NCBI RefSeq assembly: GCF_002846395.1
Contig: NZ_PJMU01000003.1
Coordinates: 496,001 to 560,000, forward strand
Length of the DNA: 64,000 nucleotides
Reading direction: 5' to 3'
From: Pontibacter ramchanderi
Lineage (GTDB): Bacteria > Bacteroidota > Bacteroidia > Cytophagales > Hymenobacteraceae
Made by a program: the position numbers and the translations under genes. A model generated the notes under the pieces. That model was given only the letters and a program-made list of their open reading frames with translations. It did not search any database and had not been told where the DNA came from. Below are positions 16,178-25,522 of the stretch, one piece after another. The number at the start of each line of letters is the position of its first letter. Within the stretch, counting starts at the first letter, position 1.

Positions 16178-18331
16178 ATGGAAAATAAACGCCTCCTCTA
16201 CCAAGCCGCCACCAACGAAAACCTGTTCGGCTCTTCGCCACAGGTACTGGCTGCCATGCAGCAAGCGCTCAACAGCGTGCATGGCTATCCTACCCCCGAC
16301 GCAGCCGACCTGCGACACGCTTTGGCAGGAAAACTGGGCGTGCAGGCCAATGAGATTGTGATTGGAAGCGGCTCAGCAGAACTGATCTCGCTGCTGGTGC
16401 GTCGGTTTTGCGGACACGACAGAGAAAGTGAGGTGCTGACCTTTACACCCTCTTACCCCTTGTATTGCCATGAGGCGCAGGCGCTTCGGATCTCCTGCAC
16501 CGAGATTCCGCTTACAAGCAGCTACCAGGTTGATGTGCAGGCGCTCAGGCGCCAGCTGCGGCCCACCACACGGCTTTGCTTTATCTGCAACCCAAACAAC
16601 CCGACTGGCACCTACCTCACCAGCACCGCGTTGGAGGAAGTGCTCGACTGCCTGCCGGCGCACGTTACCACAGTGGTCGATGAGGCTTATATAGAGTATG
16701 CCACCGCTACCGACTGTGCCGATGCAGTGGCTATGCTGGCACGTTATCCCAATCTGGTGGTATTGCGCACTTTTTCCAAAGCCTATGGGCTGGCCTCTGT
16801 CCGGATCGGGTACATGGTTGCGCAGCGCCACCTGATCGAGCAGGTACTGGAGGTGAAACAGCCTTACAATGTAAATCAGTTGGCCCAGGTCGCTGCGCTG
16901 GCGGCTCTGGAGGACGAACATTTTCTGGAGATGACCGTGGAAGCCACCCAAACCGGGAAAGCCAAACTGGAGAAGGCCCTGCTCAAAATGGGCGTTCAGT
17001 TCTGGCCATCGCAGGGCAACTTTCTGCTGCTGGATGCCGGTGGCTACAGCGCCGATGACATCCACAACTACCTGCTGGCAAACAACATCCTGGTGCGCCG
17101 CGCCGATCAGCATACCCTGCGCCTCACCATAGGCCCGGACGAACATCAGCTATACCTCCTGCATATGTTACAAGAATTGCTACATCCCTCCCGCGTTTAC
17201 GCCGATCAACCACTGCTGGCAAAGGTGCTTGACCTTGGCCACCAATTGCAGGAAGAGCCTGAAGAAGCCGCTGCCCAGCTGCATACCTTGCTGCATCAGG
17301 CGGCCGAGCAGCCGAATGCGGATGGTCGTATCGCACAGGCGTTTGCGCGGGCGCTTATTTTGCGTAGCCAGCAGGACAAGCAGGCAGCCGCAGGCAATTT
17401 GTATGCGACTAATTTCGGTGAAATGGACATGATTGCGGCCTTCAATGTACTGGTGACGGCTACCCCACTCGTTACTTTCGGGCACCGTTTCGCCAACCAC
17501 TCCATCCTCTCCGCCATGGCCGGAAAGCCTGCCGTATACCTGCTCGACCTGGGTATAGGCAGCGGCTTGCAGTGGTTCCATTTTATGGATTTGGTGGCCT
17601 CTCTGCCGGGTGAGCGCCCAAAATTCCACCTTACCGGCATCGATATTCCGGACAGCAGCAACGCTGACCCCGCTTACAAGCTTCGGGCAACAGGCGAACG
17701 ACTGGCAGCACATGCTGCTCGTCTGGGCCTGGACTTCAGCTATACCTACGTGGCCACCCGCCTCGAAGACTTCGATCTGCAAACACTGGAGATCGACTCA
17801 TGCTATACCTTGGTTGTGAATGCGGCGCTTACGTTGCACCACCTGGCCGATGAACTGGTGGCTATACCTGACCAGCGCGACCGGGTGCTGCAACAGATCC
17901 GCGCACTTCGACCGCAACTCATCACCCTCACCGAACCTGATTCAGAGCACAACCGCCTCGAGTTTCTGCCGCGCCTGCGCGAGTCGCTGCGCCATTACCA
18001 TACCGTGTTTGATGTGCTGGACACACTGCTGCCAGCCGACATGCCGGAGCGCCGTGTTATCGAGCAGGAGTTTTTTGGAAGGGAGATCCTCAATGTAGTG
18101 GCCTTTGAAGGAATTGACCGGGTGGAGCGCCACGAACGGCAGGATGCCTGGCAACACCGCCTTTTACGCAATGGCTTTAAGCCTGCCCCATGCCAGGTAA
18201 CTGCCGCCCAGATCAAACAAGAGTTGGATCTGCACCCGCAGTTCAGTCTCGCTGCACACACGGCAGGCTATACCCTGCACTGGAAAGGCACTAACATCAT
18301 TGCGGCCACCGCCTGGCAGGTAGCAGACTAA
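16178..18331 (+). CDS. Histidinol-phosphate-type aminotransferase fused to a GRAS domain
   Basis: A 717-residue two-domain protein. Residues about 1-355 are a HisC-like PLP aminotransferase: NPNNPTG (138-144), VDEAYIEY (about 168-175) and the Schiff-base lysine in TFSKAYGL (K201). Residues about 370-717 match GRAS proteins, the family known from plant transcription regulators, with predicted SAM-binding Rossmann fold: FANHSILSAMAG, VYLLDLGIGSGLQW (453-466, VHIID-like), LTGIDIP, an EP...NRLEFLPRL and FGREILNVVAFEG (PFYRE-like) segment, and an ending WQHRLLRNGF...LHWKGTNIIAATAW (SAW-like). Bacterial GRAS proteins have been predicted to be small-molecule methyltransferases. A combined amino-transfer and methylation of one metabolite is my inference. 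Its stop overlaps the convergent Nudix stop (CTAA). Confidence 0.85.
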   Translation: MENKRLLYQAATNENLFGSSPQVLAAMQQALNSVHGYPTPDAADLRHALAGKLGVQANEIVIGSGSAELISLLVRRFCGHDRESEVLTFTPSYPLYCHEAQALRISCTEIPLTSSYQVDVQALRRQLRPTTRLCFICNPNNPTGTYLTSTALEEVLDCLPAHVTTVVDEAYIEYATATDCADAVAMLARYPNLVVLRTFSKAYGLASVRIGYMVAQRHLIEQVLEVKQPYNVNQLAQVAALAALEDEHFLEMTVEATQTGKAKLEKALLKMGVQFWPSQGNFLLLDAGGYSADDIHNYLLANNILVRRADQHTLRLTIGPDEHQLYLLHMLQELLHPSRVYADQPLLAKVLDLGHQLQEEPEEAAAQLHTLLHQAAEQPNADGRIAQAFARALILRSQQDKQAAAGNLYATNFGEMDMIAAFNVLVTATPLVTFGHRFANHSILSAMAGKPAVYLLDLGIGSGLQWFHFMDLVASLPGERPKFHLTGIDIPDSSNADPAYKLRATGERLAAHAARLGLDFSYTYVATRLEDFDLQTLEIDSCYTLVVNAALTLHHLADELVAIPDQRDRVLQQIRALRPQLITLTEPDSEHNRLEFLPRLRESLRHYHTVFDVLDTLLPADMPERRVIEQEFFGREILNVVAFEGIDRVERHERQDAWQHRLLRNGFKPAPCQVTAAQIKQELDLHPQFSLAAHTAGYTLHWKGTNIIAATAWQVAD

Positions 18332-18885
18332 AGCCCCAACTTGCGGAGCGCCAGCAGGCATAGCGCCACCGAACCTGACACGTGTATCTGTCCGCTGAGC
18401 GCCATTTGCGCCACTTCCTGCAGGGGCACTTTCAGCACCTCAATGTACTCACTTTCGTCCAGGTTCTGTGCAGCTACTTCGCGCGCGTTGCGCATCAGGA
18501 AAAAGTAGATCTTGTTCGTGTCTTTCGTCGGATTGTCAATCACTTCCAGGAGCAGTTCCAACTCGTCAGAGGTATAGCCGGTTTCTTCAAGCAGTTCGCG
18601 GCGGGCTGCTTCCCTAGGATCGGTTTCATGGGCATCGATCACACCACCCGGTAATTCGATGAAAATATCGCTGGCGGCGTGTTTGTACTGCCGCACGAAG
18701 AGTACATGTCCGTCATCGGTGATCGGGAAGGTCAGTACCACATCAGGCCGCACGCTCACAAAATAGTCGTCCATCTGGTGGCCGTTGGGCAACTCCACAT
18801 GGTCGCGTCTCAAGGTATACCACTTGTGGTCGAACACCACCTGCGACTTGAGCGTTTTCCAGCGTTCTATTCCTTTTTTTGTCAT
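18328..18885 (-). CDS. Nudix hydrolase, ADP-ribose pyrophosphatase-like
   Basis: A 185-residue protein from ATG 18885 (MTKKGIERWKTL); the 16 extra codons upstream lack family character. The Nudix box runs from G81 through E87 to RELLEETGY (96-104), with one residue more than the consensus between E87 and R96-E97. The N-terminal beta domain (VVFDHKWYTLRRDHVELPNG) and QYKHA segment fit the ADP-sugar pyrophosphatase group, which hydrolyses ADP-ribose or related nucleoside diphosphate sugars using Mg2+. It overlaps the GRAS gene end to end (convergent), so an expression link is not implied. Confidence 0.9.
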   Translation of the reverse strand: MTKKGIERWKTLKSQVVFDHKWYTLRRDHVELPNGHQMDDYFVSVRPDVVLTFPITDDGHVLFVRQYKHAASDIFIELPGGVIDAHETDPREAARRELLEETGYTSDELELLLEVIDNPTKDTNKIYFFLMRNAREVAAQNLDESEYIEVLKVPLQEVAQMALSGQIHVSGSVALCLLALRKLGL

Positions 18886-18933
18886 GGTTTGTTCGTTAAT
18901 CTGGCAGGGCCTTAGGCTCCTCTTATTACACAA

Positions 18934-18972
18934 AGAACAGCCATACCTGCTGCATGCAGGTATGGCTGTTCT
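18934..18972 (-). terminator. Long hairpin after the CgeB-like glycosyltransferase gene
   Basis: A perfect 17-bp inverted repeat AGAACAGCCATACCTGC / GCAGGTATGGCTGTTCT with a 5-base loop. It lies 18 bases past the glycosyltransferase stop and 49 bases upstream of the Nudix ATG. The U-run on the minus strand is weak, so termination is likely but not certain. Confidence 0.6.
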
Positions 18973-18990
18973 CAGTTAAACAGGTATAAA

Positions 18991-20085
18991 TCAGCTGACT
19001 GTCTCCAGCCTTTCTTCGTTCGTGGTGCCGAGGGTCATGAGTTCTCCCACATACGTCTCCAGTTCGTGTGCTCGATGCGCGGCTGTATGGTGGGCCATCA
19101 CGTTGCGGCGGGCACGTGTGCCAATGGCTTTGCGCTCCGAGGTGCAGATCTCGCGTAGGTAGCGCAGCGTTTCAGTAGCGCTTTTAGTGATCAGGATCTC
19201 AGACTCAGGCTCAAAAAGCGTTTCTATACCTTCCCAGTAGTCCGAAATAACAGGAGTGCAGCAGGCCGCGGCTTCAAATAGTCGCATGCTTGGGGTATAG
19301 CCAAACCGGCTGGTGCCAGCGCGGGCTATGCTCAGGGCAAAGCGCTGGCTGTTAAAGAAATCGCGGTGCTCGACTGGTGTGAGGTGGTGGAGCATGGTAA
19401 TGTTGCCTGGCCAGCCCATGTCCTCCGGGTACTTCGTGCCGGCCACCGCAAAACGCCCGGCAGGCCACTGTGCTGCGGCATCCACCATCAGTTTTTGCAG
19501 CGTGGACTGGCGATCTTCGGAGTAAGCGCCCAGGTAGCCCAGGTCCCATTTTATCTCGCGGTACTCGTGGTGGTACAATGCCGGGTCAACCGAAAAATAA
19601 AGGGGCCGCGCCATGCGGGCACCATACTTCTGCTCAAACAATTCCAATGCCGGGCCACCTGTGCAGGACAGGTATAGGTCGAAGGCAGGAATCAGGCCTG
19701 CCTGCAGGTATGCGGGCCCCTGCCCTTCCAATTCGGTCAGGGTGGCAGGAGCATCCAGATCGTAAAAGGCCTTGATGCCCTTTGCTGTCTCGATCACCCA
19801 CTTGCCTATGGCGCTGCCTTCCGTAAGACTGGAACCCACGATCACCATATCGGCCTCGCGCACCTGTTCCGTATACTGCTGCAATTGCTCCATCGAAGCG
19901 TAAGTGCCAAGCTGGCAAAAATCCGGCTCCCCCAGATCTGGCGCGGTGCGATGTGTTAACTCTCTCTCCAGGAACAGGATATGGTGTGCATTGGCATGCA
20001 GCGCCCGTACCAGGTTACGGTAAGTGGTGGCATGGCCGTTGCCCCATGAGGTAGTGATCGAAAGGCCAAGTATAACAATGTTCAT
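18991..20085 (-). CDS. CgeB-like glycosyltransferase
   Basis: A 364-residue GT-B-type protein from ATG 20085 (MNIVILGLSITTSWGNGHATTYRNL); an in-frame ATG at 20100 would add five residues. The N-terminal nucleotide-fold start, a central DLGYLGAYSEDRQSTL and the C-terminal RAGTSRFGYTPSMRLFEAAACCTPVISDYW match the CgeB/DUF3880-type transferases, with the E in LFEAA in the donor-binding position. It likely transfers a sugar in the cytoplasm to an unknown acceptor. Encoded 41 bases downstream of a GT4 enzyme, apparently as a two-gene unit. Confidence 0.78.
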   Translation of the reverse strand: MNIVILGLSITTSWGNGHATTYRNLVRALHANAHHILFLERELTHRTAPDLGEPDFCQLGTYASMEQLQQYTEQVREADMVIVGSSLTEGSAIGKWVIETAKGIKAFYDLDAPATLTELEGQGPAYLQAGLIPAFDLYLSCTGGPALELFEQKYGARMARPLYFSVDPALYHHEYREIKWDLGYLGAYSEDRQSTLQKLMVDAAAQWPAGRFAVAGTKYPEDMGWPGNITMLHHLTPVEHRDFFNSQRFALSIARAGTSRFGYTPSMRLFEAAACCTPVISDYWEGIETLFEPESEILITKSATETLRYLREICTSERKAIGTRARRNVMAHHTAAHRAHELETYVGELMTLGTTNEERLETVS

Positions 20086-20126
20086 GTCGTGGTCTGACAA
20101 TTTTTGGGTAAAGATAAGCTAGATTT

Positions 20127-21236
20127 TCATTTTGAGACCGGAATCGGTGCCTCGACCAACTGTCCGTACAGGTAATTGTAATCCTGGGCCATCTGGTCGG
20201 CGGTATAGCCATGCGAGCGCTTCACCGAGCGGCAAGCCATGATGTTTCGGCAAAACTCGTCATTTATCAAATCCTCGATCGTATCGCGCAGTTCATCTGC
20301 ACTGGCCGGGTCTACGTACTTGGCGGCGTTGCCCCATACCTCGGCCATGCTCTCGGTTTTGCCAACTACCAGTGCACAACCCGACATAGCCGCCTCCAGC
20401 ACCGTTAAACCGAATGGCTCATACTTGGCTGGCAGTGCATAGATAGAGGCTCTCGACAACCAATCCGTCACTTCTTTGTTTGTAAGATGGCCCAGAAAGA
20501 ACACGTTTTCCAGCTCCATGGCCTCCCCTGTTTCCGGGTGCTTGCCTTCGCCGGCTATGTACACCGGCCACTGCAGGTCGGAGGCAATGTGCGCCAGCAT
20601 CGAGATGTTCTTGGCCTCGTCCCATACCCTGCCCAGGCTGAAAACAAAAGGCTCTTTGCGGCCGAACTGGAAGTACTGCTGTCTGCGGCCGTTGTACACC
20701 ACTGCGCTTTGTTTGAACGGCCCATAAAGTTCCTCAGCCTGGTGCATCATGGCCTGTGTCGGGGCCACCACTATATCGGCAGCCTGGAGTCCCTGACGCA
20801 CCATTTCGCTATACCTGCTCCATTTCTTTGGGGCCTCTTCCTGCTTCACGGCTCGCCACCAAGACAGCACGCACGAATGTATAACAGCCAGTACGGGCTT
20901 GCCCCAGTCCAGGCTCCCGAAGCTCATGTGGTTGAGGTGGATCAGGTCGGGTTGCACCTGATCGCGCAGCTGCAGCAGCCATTCGCCGGCCTTTGCTACA
21001 TCCTCCCAGGGCTTGTCCATCCACTCGAGTTTATACTCGCTCTCGTATACCGCGAGGTTCGGAATGCTTTCAGCCTCTGCGCGCTGTTCATCGGTTAAGG
21101 GCTCTCCCATAGTAGCCAGCGCTACGTTGGTGCCGTGTGCTGCTACGGCTCTTGTTAGCTCCAGTGCATAAGTCCATACGCTGCCAACCGTATCGGCAGT
21201 CATCAGGATTGTCGATGGATGATGAGGTGTTTTCAT
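20127..21236 (-). CDS. Glycosyltransferase family 4 (GT-B)
   Basis: A 369-residue protein from ATG 21236 (MKTPHHPSTILMTADTVGSVWTY); a start at 21266 is also possible. The C-terminal Rossmann domain shows FVFSLGRVWDEAKNISML, the glycan-donor motif YEPFGLTVLEAAMSGCALV with the E-x7-E pattern, and a typical end. GT4 enzymes are retaining and use nucleotide-sugar donors. It is the first gene of a pair with the CgeB-like enzyme, and a histidine phosphatase gene lies divergently upstream. The product, perhaps a small glycoconjugate or glycolipid, cannot be inferred. Confidence 0.85.
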   Translation of the reverse strand: MKTPHHPSTILMTADTVGSVWTYALELTRAVAAHGTNVALATMGEPLTDEQRAEAESIPNLAVYESEYKLEWMDKPWEDVAKAGEWLLQLRDQVQPDLIHLNHMSFGSLDWGKPVLAVIHSCVLSWWRAVKQEEAPKKWSRYSEMVRQGLQAADIVVAPTQAMMHQAEELYGPFKQSAVVYNGRRQQYFQFGRKEPFVFSLGRVWDEAKNISMLAHIASDLQWPVYIAGEGKHPETGEAMELENVFFLGHLTNKEVTDWLSRASIYALPAKYEPFGLTVLEAAMSGCALVVGKTESMAEVWGNAAKYVDPASADELRDTIEDLINDEFCRNIMACRSVKRSHGYTADQMAQDYNYLYGQLVEAPIPVSK

Positions 21237-21565
21237 TATCTGTTCTGTAGATATATATGACATCATGTTTTGATTCGGGTCAGTACACCATCTCCATCAA
21301 GGTGCGGAAAGGCATGGGGAGACAGGTACAAAATGGGTAAGTGTGCCAGTCAGGTTACAGGATGGGCCAATGACTGACCTGCCGGCCTTTACCGACAGTG
21401 CATTCTATTACGCGTGCAAGCCCTATTCCGTTAGTGTGAAGGCCGCTTTTTTATGTTTTTTTATCCTTCCTACATCCTATACTCTTTTTATTCATACAGA
21501 TCCGTGCATTATTCTGCTTCTGATACCGGTGAACAGGCATCGTAGGCTTGCTCCTTGCGTATAAC
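21237..21565. other. Divergent non-coding gap
   Basis: About 330 bases between the GT4 and phosphatase starts. Short frames here have no protein-like features. I see no clear terminator, repeat or riboswitch; promoters for both genes presumably lie inside. Confidence 0.4.
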
Positions 21566-22189
21566 ATGTCTGTGAATCACGCGCCCTCTGCCTTGAAAGG
21601 ATTAGCCGAAACCAGCCATACAAAAGCACGTATCTTCCTGATCCGCCATGCAAGGCCCATGGTGCCCAAAAAGGGTTACTTTAACAAGGCAGCGGCACAG
21701 GGGTACATCAGCGACTACGATGCAGCGGAAGTAGAGCAGTTTGTCATGGAGCACGAGTCCATCCCCTACCAGGAGGTGAAACAGGTATACTGCAGCACGC
21801 TGGTGAGGTCGCAACTCACTGCCCGCCAGATATTCGGCGAGAAGGTAGAGTTGATTGTGCGGCACGAGTTCCGGGAGTTTGAGCGGCGGATTTTCTCACT
21901 GCCCCTGCTACGGCTTCCCATCCGGCTCTGGCTGGTGAGTGCCCGGGTCCTCTGGATGATGGGCCTGAACAGCAAGGGAATTGAATCGTTCCGGCAGGCG
22001 AAGCAACGGGCGCGGGAAGCGGCTTCCTTTTTGGCAGAGCAGGCAACGCAGAACCCACCTGTGGTTTTGGTAGCGCATGGCCTGCTCAACAACTTTTTAC
22101 GCTGGTACCTGCAGGACATGGGTTGGAAATCGATCCTACACGAGGGAAGCGGCTTTTTGAGCGTGACGATGCTGGAAAAGAAAGGATGA
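21566..22189 (+). CDS. Histidine phosphatase superfamily protein
   Basis: A 207-residue protein from ATG 21566. The phosphohistidine motif is LIRHAR (H28), with alanine in place of the usual glycine of RHG, and the second histidine lies in VVLVAHGLLNNFLRWYL near residue 173. The branch-1 histidine phosphatase family includes phosphoglycerate mutases, and phosphatases of sugars and small phosphoesters. The central segment with a long hydrophobic stretch (LPIRLWLVSARVLWMMGL) is unusual and may be membrane-associated. Divergent from the glycosyltransferase pair, so a role in sugar phosphate turnover is possible but not shown. Confidence 0.82.
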   Translation: MSVNHAPSALKGLAETSHTKARIFLIRHARPMVPKKGYFNKAAAQGYISDYDAAEVEQFVMEHESIPYQEVKQVYCSTLVRSQLTARQIFGEKVELIVRHEFREFERRIFSLPLLRLPIRLWLVSARVLWMMGLNSKGIESFRQAKQRAREAASFLAEQATQNPPVVLVAHGLLNNFLRWYLQDMGWKSILHEGSGFLSVTMLEKKG

Positions 22190-22324
22190 GGCTACAGGCG
22201 GGCAAAAGGGCAAGAACAAGTTTGAAGAAAACTAAGCCACACGTACATAACACTTTATACCTCACTTCGGTTACTAATTATAATAAATCCCATATTTTAA
22301 AAGAATATCTAGGGACTTCTTGTT

Positions 22325-22332
22325 TAAATTTG
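22325..22332 (+). promoter_or_regulatory. Candidate -7 box of the SusC/SusD operon
   Basis: TAAATTTG matches TAnnTTTG, 93 bases before the SusC-like ATG. No clear -33 box at 19-20 bases upstream. Confidence 0.4.
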
Positions 22333-22424
22333 CGAAATTAGTAAAGGCGCTCTTTCATTTTTTTCGATTTAGCGGCTGAACTGACTGTATTACCTAAATC
22401 AATTTTTTATCAAACTTAACTACT

Positions 22425-25400
22425 ATGAAGAAGAGTATACTCTTGAGCTTCTTTTTAGTCCTGGCGCTTGTAGGGAGTGTCTGGGCTCAGACTCAAACTG
22501 TATCCGGTAGAGTGACCGCAGCCAATGATGGCTCCGCGCTACCAGGTGTTACCGTGCTGGAACGGGGCACATCCAATGGTGTCACCACAGGCATCAACGG
22601 CGAATATACCTTAACCGTGCAGCCCAACGCTACCCTGGTGTTTAGCTTTATCGGCATGCAGCGCCAGGAAGTACCCGTAAACGGACGCTCTACCGTAGAT
22701 GTGCAGCTTGCTGCCGACGAACGCCAGCTGAGCGAAGTAGTGGTAGTGGGTTACGGTACGCAGGAGCGTCGCGAAGTAACCGGTGCCACTGCCAAAGTAA
22801 AATCAGAAGACATCCAGAACCTGCCGGTGGTTGGTGTTGACCAGGCGCTTCAGGGACGCGCTGCCGGTGTGCAGATCTCACAGAACTCCGGTACCCCTGG
22901 CGGTGGTATTACCGTGCGTGTGCGTGGTGCAACCTCTATTTCTGCCAGCAACCAGCCACTTTACGTGGTAGACGGCGTGCCGCTAACAACAGGCGACTTC
23001 TCTCAGTTGGGCTTTGGTGGTCAGTCTGTTAACGCTGTGACCGACATTAACCCGAACGACATTGAGTCGATCGACATCCTGAAAGACGCTTCTGCCGCCG
23101 CCATCTACGGTTCGCGCGCGGCCAACGGTGTTGTACTGATCACTACCAAGCGTGGCTCTGCCCGCCAGACGCAGGTGAACTTCAACATGTACGCCGGCAC
23201 ACAGAACTACTGGAAAAAGCCGAAGCTTTTGAATGCGGATCAGTATTTCGAAATCATGAAAGAAGCTTTCGTGAACGATGGTTTTCCACTGGAAGATTAT
23301 AATAAAGAAGAGTTCTTTGAGTGGTACTATGGTGGTGATCTCGGTTTCCCACTGACAGACACGGATTGGGTAGACGAGATTTCCCGCTCGGCAGGCATCT
23401 CCAACTACGAAATCTCGTTGAGCGGTGGCGATCCGAAAACTCGCTACTATGTATCCGGCAACTACTTCGACCAGAAGGGCGTGGTAATCGGTAGCCGTTA
23501 CCAGCGCTACTCTACACGTCTGAACCTGGACCACCAGGCAAACGACAAATTCTCGCTGGGCACCAGCATACAGCTCAGCCGCTCCGACAGCGACCGTATC
23601 ATCAGCGACAACTCCATTACCAGCCCGTTTGCCAATGCACTGGCAGCCTCTCCGCTGTGGCCTGTTTTCACCGATCCGGCTACCAGAACGTATTCTTATC
23701 CTAACTTCTACTATACCAACCCGGTAGCAGAAGGCCTGGAGAACGACAACGAAACACGCAACCTGCGTGCCGTGGGTAACGCCTTTGCCAAATACGCAAT
23801 TGTACCAGGCCTTGACCTGCAGGTGAAGGGTGGCGTGGACGTGCTGAACGTGGAAGAACGCCGCTACAGCGCTGCAAATTTTGAGGGTGCTACATACCTG
23901 GAGCAGGATGGTCAGGCTGTGAACGCTACCACAACTGTTACCAAGCGCCTGTTGGAAGCAACTTTGGCTTACAACAAGACTTTCAATGAAATACACAGCC
24001 TGTCTAGTGTGATTGGTACCAGCAACGAGGACAACCAGATCCGCAGCGCCAGCGTAACGGGCGAGGGCTTTGCCAGTGAGCGTTTCCGCTACGTATCCAG
24101 TGCTGCCCGCGTGAATGCAGGTACAAACTCTGAAATTGAGTCTTCACTGGTTTCATTCTTCGGTCGTGTTAACTACTCCTTCAGAGACAGATACCTGTTG
24201 GGTGTAAACTTCCGTGCTGACGGTTCATCACGCTTCGGTGAGAACAACCGCTATGGTTACTTCCCATCTGTTTCTGCTGGCTGGAGACTGATCGAGGAAG
24301 ACTTTATGTCTGGCCTTGACTTCATGAGCGAACTGAAACTGCGCGCCTCTTACGGTGTAACGGGTAACCAGGAGATCGGCGACTTCCGATACCTGGCCCT
24401 TTACACAGGCGGCAGCAACTACCTCGACCTGTCGGGTCTGGCACAGTCGCAGTTGGCTAACCCGGACCTGAAGTGGGAAACGACGAAGCAGTTTAACGTG
24501 GGTACCGACATCGGCTTCCTGAACGGCCGTGTTAACCTGGCCTTCGACTACTATGTGAAAAAGACCGACGACCTGCTGTTTGCACGCCCTGTGCCTACTC
24601 AGAGCGGTTTCTCAAGCGTGCAGTTTAACGTAGGCTCTACCGAGAACAAAGGCTTTGAAATTGCCCTGAACACCGTGAACATCTCTAACCCGGGCAACGG
24701 TTTTAACTGGACTACTGACTTCAACATTGCCCGTAACCGCAACAAGGTAACGTCGCTTTACGAAGGACAGGACATTTTCTACGGTTTCGGTGGTAACTCA
24801 CTGGTGCTGCGCGAAGGCTACCCGATCGGTACGTTCTACGGCCTGATCTCTGACGGTATCTACAGCAGACAAGACGAAGTGCCTGCCTCTAAAACAGAGT
24901 TTAACGGCACACTGGCCGGCGACGTGAACTACCGCGACCTCAACGACGACGGTATCATCACAGACGACGACTTCACCGTAATCGGTAACGCACAGCCAGA
25001 CTTTATTGGTGGTTTCACAAACACATTCCGTTACAAAGGCTTCGACCTGAACGTGTTCTTCCAGTTCTCTTACGGCAACGACATCGCCATGCCATCGCGT
25101 GAGTACCAAATGCACCTGGGCCGTTACGACGACAACATGGTGGAAGAGGTACTGGGCAGATGGCGCCAGGAAGGTGACGTGACCGACGTGCCGCGTGCCA
25201 CTTATTTTGATGATAACTACAACGGCAGAAGCAACTCTTCACGCTTCATCTACGACGGTTCGTACATGCGCCTCAAAAACATGGTACTTGGCTATACCCT
25301 GCCAACATCAGTAAGTGAGCGTCTGAAAATGAGAACCCTCCGCGTGTATGCGCAGGCCCAGAACCTGGTTACGTTCACAGATTACCCAGGCTTCGACCCG

Positions 25401-25502
25401 GAAGTGAACTTTGCAGGTACCAGCAACACCACATTGGGTGTAGACTTCTACACAGTGCCACAGAGCCGTACCATTACATTTGGTGTTAATGTTGGATTTT
25501 AA
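22425..25502 (+). CDS. SusC/RagA-family TonB-linked outer-membrane transporter
   Basis: A 1025-residue protein with a signal peptide (MKKSILLSFFLVLALVGSVWAQ), a carboxypeptidase-regulatory-like domain (about 24-105, VSGRVTAANDGSALPGVTVL), a plug domain (about 110-240: EVVVVGYGTQERREVTGA, LQGRAAGVQI, LYVVDGVPL, SAAIYGSRAANGVVLITTK) and a TonB-dependent barrel ending TFGVNVGF with terminal phenylalanine. SusC proteins import oligosaccharides, peptides or other ligands with a lipoprotein lid encoded next door. The companion susD-like gene starts 20 bases later. No glycoside hydrolase, sulfatase or sensor gene adjoins, so substrate is unknown. No anti-sigma-binding N-terminal domain is evident. 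Confidence 0.97.
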   Translation: MKKSILLSFFLVLALVGSVWAQTQTVSGRVTAANDGSALPGVTVLERGTSNGVTTGINGEYTLTVQPNATLVFSFIGMQRQEVPVNGRSTVDVQLAADERQLSEVVVVGYGTQERREVTGATAKVKSEDIQNLPVVGVDQALQGRAAGVQISQNSGTPGGGITVRVRGATSISASNQPLYVVDGVPLTTGDFSQLGFGGQSVNAVTDINPNDIESIDILKDASAAAIYGSRAANGVVLITTKRGSARQTQVNFNMYAGTQNYWKKPKLLNADQYFEIMKEAFVNDGFPLEDYNKEEFFEWYYGGDLGFPLTDTDWVDEISRSAGISNYEISLSGGDPKTRYYVSGNYFDQKGVVIGSRYQRYSTRLNLDHQANDKFSLGTSIQLSRSDSDRIISDNSITSPFANALAASPLWPVFTDPATRTYSYPNFYYTNPVAEGLENDNETRNLRAVGNAFAKYAIVPGLDLQVKGGVDVLNVEERRYSAANFEGATYLEQDGQAVNATTTVTKRLLEATLAYNKTFNEIHSLSSVIGTSNEDNQIRSASVTGEGFASERFRYVSSAARVNAGTNSEIESSLVSFFGRVNYSFRDRYLLGVNFRADGSSRFGENNRYGYFPSVSAGWRLIEEDFMSGLDFMSELKLRASYGVTGNQEIGDFRYLALYTGGSNYLDLSGLAQSQLANPDLKWETTKQFNVGTDIGFLNGRVNLAFDYYVKKTDDLLFARPVPTQSGFSSVQFNVGSTENKGFEIALNTVNISNPGNGFNWTTDFNIARNRNKVTSLYEGQDIFYGFGGNSLVLREGYPIGTFYGLISDGIYSRQDEVPASKTEFNGTLAGDVNYRDLNDDGIITDDDFTVIGNAQPDFIGGFTNTFRYKGFDLNVFFQFSYGNDIAMPSREYQMHLGRYDDNMVEEVLGRWRQEGDVTDVPRATYFDDNYNGRSNSSRFIYDGSYMRLKNMVLGYTLPTSVSERLKMRTLRVYAQAQNLVTFTDYPGFDPEVNFAGTSNTTLGVDFYTVPQSRTITFGVNVGF

Positions 25503-25522
25503 TCATTAAACCGATTATCAAG

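Noticed and set aside
22983..23996. 337-codon antisense frame in the SusC gene
   Set aside because: Sits fully opposite a clear SusC-family gene; its protein has no recognisable features and reflects codon bias.
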